A stretch of 64,000 bases of DNA, taken from Flagellimonas hadalis. GTDB taxonomy: Bacteria; Bacteroidota; Bacteroidia; Flavobacteriales; Flavobacteriaceae. Below the pieces are notes generated by a model that saw only the letters and a program-made list of their open reading frames with translations, searched no databases and was not told where the DNA came from. The stretch covers positions 1 through 64,000 of the forward strand of contig NZ_VNIK02000005.1 of NCBI RefSeq assembly GCF_007785775.2. The letters run 5' to 3'. A program made the translations under genes and the position numbers. This document shows positions 54,731-61,915 of the stretch, piece after piece. Within the stretch, counting starts at the first letter, position 1, and each line of letters opens with the position of its first letter.

Positions 54731-55213
54731 ATGCCCAAAAAATATTCACAAGAACGTATCAAAGTGCCTCGGTTCAATGAAGAATCGGGCTTCTACACCA
54801 CGCCGGAGCGTTCCAAGATCATGGGGAAGATACGCGGCAAGAACACGAAGCCAGAACTCGCTTTTAGAAAAGCGTTGTGGCAAGCCGGTTATCGTTATCG
54901 TATCGATTATAAAAAACTTGTTGGGAAGCCCGATATCGCCCTAAAAAAGTACAAGACCGTGATTTTTATCGATGGGGAATTCTGGCACGGCTACAATTGG
55001 GAGGAACGCAAGCATAAGATCAAGACCAATCGGGAGTTTTGGATCGCGAAAATAGAGCGTAACATCCAACGGGACGAGGAAGTGAACGATGCTCTGGATG
55101 AAAAGGGCTATAAAGTGTTCCGCTTTTGGGAAACCGAAGTGAAGAAGGACCTGGACCGTTGTTTAGAAGAAGTGCTCACCCACTTGGAGCGGGTCAAATC
55201 TGCTTTTTCATGA
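54731..55213 (+). CDS. vsr: Very-short-patch-repair (Vsr) endonuclease, orphan
   Basis: 160 residues from ATG 54731. Vsr nicks DNA at T-G mismatches arising from 5-methylcytosine deamination. Likely catalytic residues: E42 (KNTKPELAFRKAL), D68 (VGKPDIALKKY) and H86 in DGEFWHGYNW. The zinc-site residues of E. coli Vsr appear replaced (E83, Y88, W90 where Cys, His and Cys are expected). No cytosine methyltransferase lies nearby, so it is an orphan here. Its 3' end overlaps the convergent S24 repressor gene by 20 bp. Confidence 0.9.
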   Translation: MPKKYSQERIKVPRFNEESGFYTTPERSKIMGKIRGKNTKPELAFRKALWQAGYRYRIDYKKLVGKPDIALKKYKTVIFIDGEFWHGYNWEERKHKIKTNREFWIAKIERNIQRDEEVNDALDEKGYKVFRFWETEVKKDLDRCLEEVLTHLERVKSAFS

Positions 55214-55898
55214 CCCGGAACACCTGGAGCACATCATCCATGGAAACCTCAAAATCCTGATATTCGGGGGATGTGTTCAGGTTGTGGCACTGCAATGCAT
55301 TCGCCTGCCTGTTGAAACCCATAAGTTGCTTGCAAATGATCCTATCCGAACAGACCACAATGTAGGACCGGTTCCATAGGTTTTCATCGTTCTTGGTCAG
55401 GGTTTCCCTTTTGATTTCCAGTGCCAGCACAAAGGCCTTATTGGGGATGGCATCTGCAGTGGAGTCGTTCATGGAATCGCCGGACACCTCAAACACCCGA
55501 TGGGGTTCATCATTTAAAAAATCAACAATGAAGCCTGCCTGGAACGGGTTCTTCACACTGTCCTCCTTGAGGTTTTCGATGTATTTTTTGTGCCATTCCA
55601 CGAGCACCAAGGGCGCCATGACCAAATATTTTCCGTGGCTCAAAGGGTAGAACACACTCCCATGTTTGGTAAAGGGTTGCTTTTTGGTATAGGCCTCACC
55701 CATGTCGTTCACTTCGTGGAGGTAGAGTTCGGCAATGGTAAGATCAAAAAATTCGGCAATCTTGGTGAGGTTTTTTATGGGAATATTGGCATCTTTCCTT
55801 TCGTAGAGCTGTATGGTACGCAGGCTTACGCCAATTTCTTCTGCCAATTGGGATTGGCTCATATCTTTTTTTCGCCTTAACTGCTTTATTGTGTACAT
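55194..55898 (-). CDS. HTH-XRE/S24 phage-repressor-like (LexA/CI-type) regulator
   Basis: 234 residues from ATG 55898. An N-terminal XRE helix-turn-helix (4-57: MSQSQLAEEIGVSLRTIQLY) is followed by a linker and a C-terminal S24/LexA-like domain with candidate nucleophile S142 in VFEVSGDSMND and general-base K190 in DRIICKQL. Such proteins are CI-like repressors that may self-cleave on DNA damage; a clear Ala-Gly cleavage site is not evident. Overlapping palindromes lie just upstream, and a small HTH gene diverges from it, as in phage switches. Confidence 0.88.
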   Translation of the reverse strand: MYTIKQLRRKKDMSQSQLAEEIGVSLRTIQLYERKDANIPIKNLTKIAEFFDLTIAELYLHEVNDMGEAYTKKQPFTKHGSVFYPLSHGKYLVMAPLVLVEWHKKYIENLKEDSVKNPFQAGFIVDFLNDEPHRVFEVSGDSMNDSTADAIPNKAFVLALEIKRETLTKNDENLWNRSYIVVCSDRIICKQLMGFNRQANALQCHNLNTSPEYQDFEVSMDDVLQVFRVMKKQI

Positions 55899-55907
55899 AT
55901 AATTATT

Positions 55908-55934
55908 ATATTGTGCAATATTGTGACGCAATAT
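55908..55934. promoter_or_regulatory. Overlapping palindromic operators upstream of the S24 regulator
   Basis: Two perfect palindromes share one region: ATATTG-TG-CAATAT (55908-55921) and ATATTG-TGACG-CAATAT (55918-55934), giving four half-sites of the same 6-mer in 27 bp. They begin 10 bp before the repressor ATG. Autoregulation by the S24 protein or the divergent HTH protein is the simplest reading. Confidence 0.65.
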
Positions 55935-56042
55935 GATATAGCTGCAGCAATTTCACTACTCTCTGTAATTGGGTTACAAGCCAAATATAGAAAATAGGAT
56001 CTGACCCCGACATATTTATTGACGAACTACAAAACCTTTGGA

Positions 56043-56363
56043 ATGGGTCCAATCAAAAATGCAGGCTTTGTCATCAAGAGTGATGACATCTTTTCACCAG
56101 AAGATTATGGAAAACCGATCAGCGAGCGGCTTTCAGAAATCCTTCGCAGGAATGTTTCCAAAAACGACTATGCCAATATCGCCATCCGCAGCAATGTGAG
56201 CTTCTCCACCATTCGCGATGTGGTATATCGCACCAACAGTTTGACCAAGACGAACGCCCAGGCCATTGCATTGCTCATCCATGCGGCGTTTGAAAATGCG
56301 ATTGCCCATAAATTCCTTGCGGAAGGGGACTCCCTGTTTTTGGGCACGCTAATGAAGGTCTAA
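56043..56363 (+). CDS. Small Cro-like HTH protein, divergent from the S24 repressor
   Basis: 106 residues from ATG 56043 (a TTG 24 bp upstream would add eight residues). A helix-turn-helix can be read in KNDYANIAIRSNVSFSTIRD with recognition helix SFSTIRDVVYRTN, preceded by SERLSEILRRNV. It lacks any other domain. Size, divergent position and the shared 144-bp control region recall phage Cro opposite CI; the comparison is structural inference, not homology. The 3' end overlaps the GNAT gene by 15 bp. Confidence 0.65.
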   Translation: MGPIKNAGFVIKSDDIFSPEDYGKPISERLSEILRRNVSKNDYANIAIRSNVSFSTIRDVVYRTNSLTKTNAQAIALLIHAAFENAIAHKFLAEGDSLFLGTLMKV

Positions 56364-56867
56364 GCGGAGAAGCCAATCCGTCTGTTTATCGTTCCCAATG
56401 TAGTAGGGATGTTCGCCAAACTTCTGGAAATGGTTCCTTTGGTAGAAACGTATCGCCTTGGGATTGTGTTCCCAGACACCCAGCCAAATGTAGCTTTTGT
56501 CCAATCTCTTGGCCAGATTGATGATTTCCTGCAACATTAAGGTGCCAATACGCTTGCCTTGATGGCTTTCCAGAACATAGATGCGTTCAATTTCCATGGA
56601 ATCCATATCGTGCACATCGGTTTGGGCCCGGCCAATGTTCAGTTTGAAGTATCCCAACAAAACTCCCTCCTCTTCCAAAAAATAAAAATAGGTGTCTTCA
56701 TCGGAAAGTTCGGAAGCCAATTTTTGTGGGTCGAACGCTTTTTGGATATATGCCTTGAAATCATCGGGGTCATTGTCCTTTTCAAAAGCGGCGACAAAGG
56801 TTTCCTTGGATATTTTCACCAAGGCGTGCAGATCGTCCTCTGTACAGATCCTAAAAATTATCGCCAT
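56349..56867 (-). CDS. GNAT-family N-acetyltransferase
   Basis: 172 residues. GNAT core: IRICTEDDLHALVKISKETF at the start (split pattern), GYFKLNIGRAQTD, ERIYVLESHQGKRIGTLMLQ (acetyl-CoA loop Q/R-x-x-G-x-G/A variant HQGKRIG) and YIWLGVWEHNPKAIRFYQRN. It transfers acetyl groups to an amine; the substrate is unknown, with resemblance to PaiA-like polyamine acetyltransferases in length and start. It is convergent with the Cro-like gene. Confidence 0.9.
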   Translation of the reverse strand: MAIIFRICTEDDLHALVKISKETFVAAFEKDNDPDDFKAYIQKAFDPQKLASELSDEDTYFYFLEEEGVLLGYFKLNIGRAQTDVHDMDSMEIERIYVLESHQGKRIGTLMLQEIINLAKRLDKSYIWLGVWEHNPKAIRFYQRNHFQKFGEHPYYIGNDKQTDWLLRLDLH

Positions 56868-56950
56868 GGATTGGTTGTTTAAGGTTTAGGGCTGAAGGCT
56901 TTCATCAAAACAGCAGATCTTCCGACTTCCGACTTCTGACCAAAATTATC

Positions 56951-56982
56951 GCAAAAAAAAAGAGCCGTACAAATGTCGGCTC
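56951..56982 (-). terminator. Rho-independent terminator on the minus strand
   Basis: Read on the minus strand: stem GAGCCG/CGGCTC (56982-56977, 56967-56962) with a nine-base loop, then a T-run. It lies 25 bp downstream of the small ORF at 57007-57114, suggesting that a short transcript ends here. Confidence 0.7.
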
Positions 56983-57006
56983 CAAAATTTTCAGGGGGAT
57001 ACTGAA

Positions 57007-57114
57007 CTACAGCATAAAAAGCTTTTTGATCAAAAGCATGAATCCTGTAAAAAAATCGTTTCTGTAGACTTGGACATTCTCGTCCATTGCTCTGTGGGTA
57101 ATTTTGAATGCCAT
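57007..57114 (-). CDS. Candidate small peptide gene (35 residues)
   Basis: ATG 57114 to TAG 57007. The peptide begins MAFKITHRAMDENVQVYRND and continues FFTGFMLLIKKLFML. It has a charged N-terminal half and an amphipathic or hydrophobic C-terminal half that could sit on the membrane. Support comes from the terminator placed just behind it and from protein-like composition; no ribosome-binding site is clear, which is common in Bacteroidota. I do not recognise a family with confidence. Confidence 0.4.
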   Translation of the reverse strand: MAFKITHRAMDENVQVYRNDFFTGFMLLIKKLFML

Positions 57115-57245
57115 GGTTGTTTGGTTTTAATGGTTTAATTTGGGTCAAATAATCGATATAACCAAATATAAATCCGATAAACGGCAATTTAAAACTATTG
57201 TTGCGTAATGGTTTTAATATGTTGTAAAAAAACAGAAGATAATTG

Positions 57246-57899
57246 TTAAATATTCATTTCGGGGATTTCGCCTTCCACAATAAGGTTCCCCTCGGTGGCC
57301 GCCACGATTTCTTCAACGGTTATTCCGGGAGCCCTTTCAAGCAGCTTGAAACCTTCCGGAACGACTTCCAAAACGGCCAGGTTGGTCACGATCTTCTTTA
57401 CGCAGCCTACACCCGTCAGAGGCAGTGTGCACCGTTTTAGGAGTTTGGACTCTCCTTCCCTATTGGTGTGCATCATGGCCACGATGATGTTTTCGGCAGA
57501 GGCCACAAGGTCCATGGCACCACCCATGCCCTTGACCATCTTACCGGGAATCTTCCAATTGGCAATGTCCCCGTTCTCGGCCACTTCCATGGCCCCCAGA
57601 ATGGTGAGATGCACATGCTTGCCACGGATCATGCCAAAGCTAAGGGCGGAATCAAAAAAGGAGGCCCCGGGAAGGGTGGTAATGGTCTGTTTTCCCGCAT
57701 TGATGATATCGGCATCCTCTTCGCCCTCAAACGGGAACGGACCCATGCCCAATACCCCGTTTTCGCTCTGGAACTCCACACTGATGTCGTCCCTTACAAA
57801 ATTGGCCACCAAGGTGGGAATGCCTATGCCTAAGTTCACATAATAGCCGTCCTTGACTTCTTTTGCGATTCGCTTTGCTATTCCTTTTTTATCTAGCAT
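57246..57899 (-). CDS. scoB: 3-oxoacid CoA-transferase subunit B
   Basis: 217 residues. With ScoA it transfers CoA from succinyl-CoA to acetoacetate (ketone-body or leucine degradation). The catalytic glutamate is E46 in VEFQSENGVLGMGP; LGIGIPTLVANFV precedes it, and PLTGVGCVKKIVTNLAV follows later. Full length. Normally the gene adjoins scoA directly; here an unrelated gene is inserted, ending 17 bp upstream of this start. Confidence 0.95.
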   Translation of the reverse strand: MLDKKGIAKRIAKEVKDGYYVNLGIGIPTLVANFVRDDISVEFQSENGVLGMGPFPFEGEEDADIINAGKQTITTLPGASFFDSALSFGMIRGKHVHLTILGAMEVAENGDIANWKIPGKMVKGMGGAMDLVASAENIIVAMMHTNREGESKLLKRCTLPLTGVGCVKKIVTNLAVLEVVPEGFKLLERAPGITVEEIVAATEGNLIVEGEIPEMNI

Positions 57900-57916
57900 T
57901 TGTATTGATTAAATAA

Positions 57917-58294
57917 TTAATCTTTCCTGATTGCGTATCTGTTGAAATTGCCAACCGCCTTATTTTCCATATTCCATAGATAAACAGGAATGCCTGAAAG
58001 CGTGCCTCCAGCTAAAGCAAAAAATTTCCAATATGCCAATGGCCTATCGAAAATGAAAGTGTAACTCCCAATTAAAATTAAAACACATAACCCGATTATA
58101 AACCCGCCAACAACAATTCGATTGTCCACAACAGCACTAATTTTATTTATGTGCTTTTTTTCCAATTTTCCACAGTTCACACAATTTACTTTTACTTCAT
58201 TTCCAAATTTAATTTGTAAATCTGCCCTTGAACTCGACTTTGGCTTAAAATAATTCTGCGCTTTGCAAACTGAGCATGTATAAACCAATCTCAT
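57917..58294 (-). CDS. Zinc-ribbon membrane protein between scoA and scoB
   Basis: 125 residues, family not recognised. A rubredoxin-like CxxC pair (C7/C10 and C38/C41) at the N-terminus is followed by two transmembrane helices (about 60-80 and 88-107) and a short polar tail (NFNRYAIRKD). Base composition is clearly more AT-rich than in scoA and scoB. It starts 2 bp after the scoA stop and ends 17 bp before scoB, so it is co-transcribed. It looks like an insertion into an otherwise standard two-gene unit; a link to CoA transfer is not evident. Confidence 0.7.
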   Translation of the reverse strand: MRLVYTCSVCKAQNYFKPKSSSRADLQIKFGNEVKVNCVNCGKLEKKHINKISAVVDNRIVVGGFIIGLCVLILIGSYTFIFDRPLAYWKFFALAGGTLSGIPVYLWNMENKAVGNFNRYAIRKD

Positions 58295-58296
58295 AT

Positions 58297-58995
58297 TTAT
58301 CTTGATCTCACCGTTCGTTGTTCAATTCGTTTCTCATAGTTTTTCCCTTGGAAAATGCGCTGTACAAATATGCCAGGGATATGGATTTGATTGGGGTCCA
58401 AACTGCCTGCCGGGAGGAGTTCCTCGACTTCGGCTACTGTGATGGTGGCCGCTCCGCACATACAGGGGTTAAAATTGCGCGCCGTGCCCTTAAAGATGAG
58501 ATTGCCCGCCTCATCCCCCTTCCAAGCCTTTACGAACGAGAAATCGGCCTTAAAAGCGGGCTCCAATACATACATTTTTCCATCGAACTCCCGGGTCTCT
58601 TTTCCCTCGGCCACTTCGGTACCAAATCCTGCGGGGGTATAAAAGGCAGGAAATCCGGCTTGGGCGGCACGGCATTTCTCGGCCAGGGTGCCCTGGGGCG
58701 TAAGTTCCACCTCCAGTTCTCCGCTCAGCATCTGCCGTTCAAACTCGTCGTTCTCCCCCACATAGGAGGATATCATTTTCTTGATCTGTCGCTTCTGCAA
58801 GAGTAGTCCCAGGCCAAAATCGTCCACGCCGGCATTGTTGGAGATGCAGGTAATGTCCTTTATCCCCAAACGGACCAGCTCTGCTATGGCGTTCTCAGGG
58901 ATGCCACAGAGGCCAAACCCTCCCAACATGAAGGTCATGCCGTCCGCAACCCCGTGCAAGGCTTCTTCCACATGGGCAACTGTTTTCTTGATCAT
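58297..58995 (-). CDS. scoA: 3-oxoacid CoA-transferase subunit A
   Basis: 232 residues. CoA-transferase family I subunit [21 protein letters not shown] (CoA-binding glycine-rich loop), [39 protein letters not shown] and the [17 protein letters not shown] segment. It forms the heteromer with ScoB. First gene of the three-gene unit; a palindromic terminator of the PBP1A gene lies just upstream. Confidence 0.95.
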   Translation of the reverse strand: MIKKTVAHVEEALHGVADGMTFMLGGFGLCGIPENAIAELVRLGIKDITCISNNAGVDDFGLGLLLQKRQIKKMISSYVGENDEFERQMLSGELEVELTPQGTLAEKCRAAQAGFPAFYTPAGFGTEVAEGKETREFDGKMYVLEPAFKADFSFVKAWKGDEAGNLIFKGTARNFNPCMCGAATITVAEVEELLPAGSLDPNQIHIPGIFVQRIFQGKNYEKRIEQRTVRSR

Positions 58996-59035
58996 TCCAT
59001 TCGAATTTTGGATTGCTTGAAATTACGATATTAAT

Positions 59036-59077
59036 AAAAAAGCCCCAAGCAAATTGCAATTTGCTTGGGGCAAAGTT
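59036..59077 (-). terminator. Terminator of the RicT-GldH-PBP1A unit
   Basis: A perfect 30-bp palindrome at 59042-59071 with arms GCCCCAAGCAAATT around GC, with an A-run to its left (T-run on the minus strand) and a short T-run to its right. It lies between the PBP1A stop (59097) and the scoA start (58995). Confidence 0.85.
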
Positions 59078-59096
59078 TTTTGAACAGATGTCCTAT

Positions 59097-61421
59097 TTAG
59101 AAATCAAGATCGTCCAGATCGTCGTCGGTATCCAAATCGTCCTGATTGTCCTGCGATTCTTTGCTACAATCAATATTGATGGACATTTCCTCGGGCACCT
59201 CAAAGGCATCCCTGGAAACACCGATTTCCTCGTTGGCATAGTTCTTTTTCATATAAAGAGCCCAAATGGGCAATGCCATGGAGGCTCCTTGTCCGTACGC
59301 TAAACGGCTGAAGTGGATGGAACGTTCCTCACCACCTACCCAAACCCCTGTGACCAAATTGGGCACCATGCCCATGAACCAGCCATCACTTTGGTTCTGG
59401 GTAGTTCCCGTTTTTCCTGCTATGGGGTTCGTGAGTTCATAGGGATATCCGGTAATGATTTCCTTATACATGGCCTGGTTTTTGCCATAGGTGTGCCGTA
59501 GCCTTCCCCCTGATCCGTATTGGGTGACGCCTTCCATCAAATTGACCATGGCGTAGGCCACATCCTTGCTCAACACGTCTTTGGTCTCCGGGGTATATTC
59601 GTAGAGTACTGTCCCGTTTTTGTCCTCGATTCGGGTGACCATCACAGGTTTTACATAGACCCCCTGGTTGGCAAAGGTCCCGTATGCCCCTACCATTTCA
59701 TATACGTTGAACTCCGGTGTTCCCAAAGCAATGGCAGGCACTTCCAAAATATCACGGTCAAGTCCCATGTTCTTGGCCATGGACACCACCGATCCCGGCC
59801 CTACACGATCGATCAATTGGGCGGTAATGGTGTTCACCGAGTTGGCCAATGCACTTTTCAGGGTCATGTTCTCCCCCGAGTATTTGCCATCGGAGTTTTT
59901 GGGACACCATGCCTCAAGGTTTCCATGTTTTCCGGGTTCAATGCAATACTGGTTGTCCGGCAGGGTATAGCATGGCGAATAGCGCAACTGGTCTATCGCC
60001 GCAGCATATACAAAGGGCTTGAAGGTAGAACCTGCCTGTCTGGCCCCTTGGATCACATTGTCATATTGGAAGTGTTTGTAGTCGATTCCCCCTACCCATG
60101 CCTTGACGTGTCCTGTTTGAGGTTCCATGGACATCATGGCCGTCCGTAAGAATGTTTTATAATACCGGATAGAATCCATCGGTGTCATTATGGTGTCTTT
60201 TTCAAAGGAATCACTGTTCCAGTCAAAGACAGTCATCTCTGCCTTTTGTTTGAAAGAGGCCCGAATTTCTTTTTCGGATTTTCCTTCACGGCTCATGGCC
60301 CGCCATCTTGGGGAGGTCTTCATGGCCCGCTCCATAATATTGTCTATCTCGAAGGTTTCCAGATCCAAGAAAGGTGCGGTTGGGTTCCTATCGGGCGTGT
60401 TCTGGTGGAAAAACTCGGCCTGAAGGTTTTTCATATGCTCCTGCACGGCCTCTTCGGCATTGCGCTGCATTCGGGAATCCACCGTGGTATACACCTTCAG
60501 ACCATCCAGATAAATGTTCCACTTTTCACCATCGGGTTTGGGGTTCTGGTCCACCCAAACGTTCAGGAACTTTTGCATGTACATCCTAAAATAGGTGGCC
60601 AACCCTTCGCGGTGCGACTCTGGGTTGAAGTTGATCTTCATCTCCAAGGCCTGAAGGGAGTCCTTCTCCGTTTCGGTGATGTACCCATATTTGGCCATCT
60701 GTCCCAAAACAGTATTCCTTCTGTTGAGGACCAGCTCTTCCCTTCTCATCGGATTATACAGTGAAGAATTTTTCAGCATCCCTACCAAAACAGCGGACTC
60801 CTCTGTTCGCAGTTCCGCTGGCTCCTTTCCAAAATAAATCCGGGCCGCAGAGCGGATACCGTCAGCATTGTACCCAAAATCATAGATGTTGAGGTACATG
60901 GCTATGATCTCTTCCTTGGTATAGTTGCGTTCCAAACGGGTGGCAATGACCCACTCTTTGATCTTTTGGGTGTACTTGGTCCAGTTTTTCGCCCTAATCC
61001 CCACGAAAAGTTGTCGGGCCAACTGCTGGGAAATGGTACTTGCCCCTCCCTTGCTCCCTAAAAAAACCAATGCCCTCAAGGTTCCCCTGGCGTCAATTCC
61101 AGAGTGGTCATAGTATCTGGCATCTTCGGTGGCCACTAGGGCGTTCACCAAATTTTCAGGAAGATTTTCATAGGCGATCGGGGTACGGTTGTCATCCAAA
61201 TAGAGTTTGCCCAAGGTCTCCCCATCCGAAGAGATAAACTCGGTGGCCAAATTGGTCTCCGGGTTTTCCAATCGTTCAAAAGTGGGCATTTCCCCGAACG
61301 CTCCCCACGACGCCAATAAAAAAACCAATATGACCGCGAGAACGCCGGCCCCAAAGAGGATCCAAAACCATTTTATGTACCTAAAGTAGCCTTGCTGTTT
61401 CTTTTGACTTGTCTTTGCCAT
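59097..61421 (-). CDS. mrcA: Bifunctional penicillin-binding protein 1A
   Basis: 774 residues from ATG 61421; the TTG two codons earlier overlaps gldH. One N-terminal transmembrane helix (about 15-37). The GT51 glycosyltransferase has catalytic E99 in VATEDARYYDHSGID and GGASTISQQLARQLF. The transpeptidase has AGSTFKPFVYAAAID (SxxK), ALANSVNTITAQ (SxN) and AGKTGTTQNQSDGW (KTG). The C-terminal ~30 residues are strongly acidic (Asp-rich tail). It builds and cross-links peptidoglycan. It begins 2 bp after gldH. Confidence 0.96.
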   Translation of the reverse strand: MAKTSQKKQQGYFRYIKWFWILFGAGVLAVILVFLLASWGAFGEMPTFERLENPETNLATEFISSDGETLGKLYLDDNRTPIAYENLPENLVNALVATEDARYYDHSGIDARGTLRALVFLGSKGGASTISQQLARQLFVGIRAKNWTKYTQKIKEWVIATRLERNYTKEEIIAMYLNIYDFGYNADGIRSAARIYFGKEPAELRTEESAVLVGMLKNSSLYNPMRREELVLNRRNTVLGQMAKYGYITETEKDSLQALEMKINFNPESHREGLATYFRMYMQKFLNVWVDQNPKPDGEKWNIYLDGLKVYTTVDSRMQRNAEEAVQEHMKNLQAEFFHQNTPDRNPTAPFLDLETFEIDNIMERAMKTSPRWRAMSREGKSEKEIRASFKQKAEMTVFDWNSDSFEKDTIMTPMDSIRYYKTFLRTAMMSMEPQTGHVKAWVGGIDYKHFQYDNVIQGARQAGSTFKPFVYAAAIDQLRYSPCYTLPDNQYCIEPGKHGNLEAWCPKNSDGKYSGENMTLKSALANSVNTITAQLIDRVGPGSVVSMAKNMGLDRDILEVPAIALGTPEFNVYEMVGAYGTFANQGVYVKPVMVTRIEDKNGTVLYEYTPETKDVLSKDVAYAMVNLMEGVTQYGSGGRLRHTYGKNQAMYKEIITGYPYELTNPIAGKTGTTQNQSDGWFMGMVPNLVTGVWVGGEERSIHFSRLAYGQGASMALPIWALYMKKNYANEEIGVSRDAFEVPEEMSINIDCSKESQDNQDDLDTDDDLDDLDF

Positions 61422-61423
61422 TA

Positions 61424-61915
61424 TCAATTATTGGGTGCTTTTTCTATTTCCAAACCAATATCCGTGATGCCTTCCAGCACAGAGAGGCCTTCAACGTCGC
61501 CGTTTTTACGCATAGCATGCGAAATATTCACCTTATATACGCCAGCCCATGGAAAAACGACGTTTTCACGGTACCAAAGTCTATTTTCCATGACACCACC
61601 CATTCCTTTTCCTAGCCATTCCCCGCTCGGTTCTGCCATACGGTACTCCAATGTATCCTTAACGGTGTTTCCGCTCGGATGTTCCAGTTCGGTGATCAAA
61701 AAAAGATTGCTGAAAGGATAGGTATTGTCGTTCCTGACATTGATGAACATATTGTAAGTCTGTGTGCTGTCCAACCCGGAAACCTGAAAGTGTACGGTGT
61801 CATCCATTTCCCATTTCCCATCCTTTATGGGTGTGTATTCGGAAAAGACGAGTGCATCGTTGCATGAGGCCAGTGCAAGGACCACTGTCAGAAGAAACAA
61901 AGTGCTACTTCGCAT
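61424..61915 (-). CDS. gldH: Gliding motility lipoprotein GldH
   Basis: 163 residues from ATG 61915; the longer frame upstream is the RicT-like gene. Lipobox ALASC with Cys18. The GldH pattern follows: EYTPIKDGKWEMDDTVHFQV, FINVRNDNTYPFSNLFLITE and a later GVYKVNISHAMRK. GldH is an outer-membrane lipoprotein needed for gliding and linked to T9SS function in Flavobacterium. It overlaps the RicT-like gene by 11 bp and ends 2 bp before the PBP1A start. Confidence 0.92.
   Translation of the reverse strand: MRSSTLFLLTVVLALASCNDALVFSEYTPIKDGKWEMDDTVHFQVSGLDSTQTYNMFINVRNDNTYPFSNLFLITELEHPSGNTVKDTLEYRMAEPSGEWLGKGMGGVMENRLWYRENVVFPWAGVYKVNISHAMRKNGDVEGLSVLEGITDIGLEIEKAPNN

Larger units (their letters stand above)
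56868..57245. other. 378-bp interval between GNAT and scoB: candidate small ORF plus terminator
   Basis: No gene longer than 100 codons is convincing here. The minus strand carries a candidate 35-codon ORF (57007-57114) and a strong terminator hairpin (56951-56982) behind it. The ~130 bp upstream of the small ORF are AT-rich and could hold its promoter. Confidence 0.5.
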
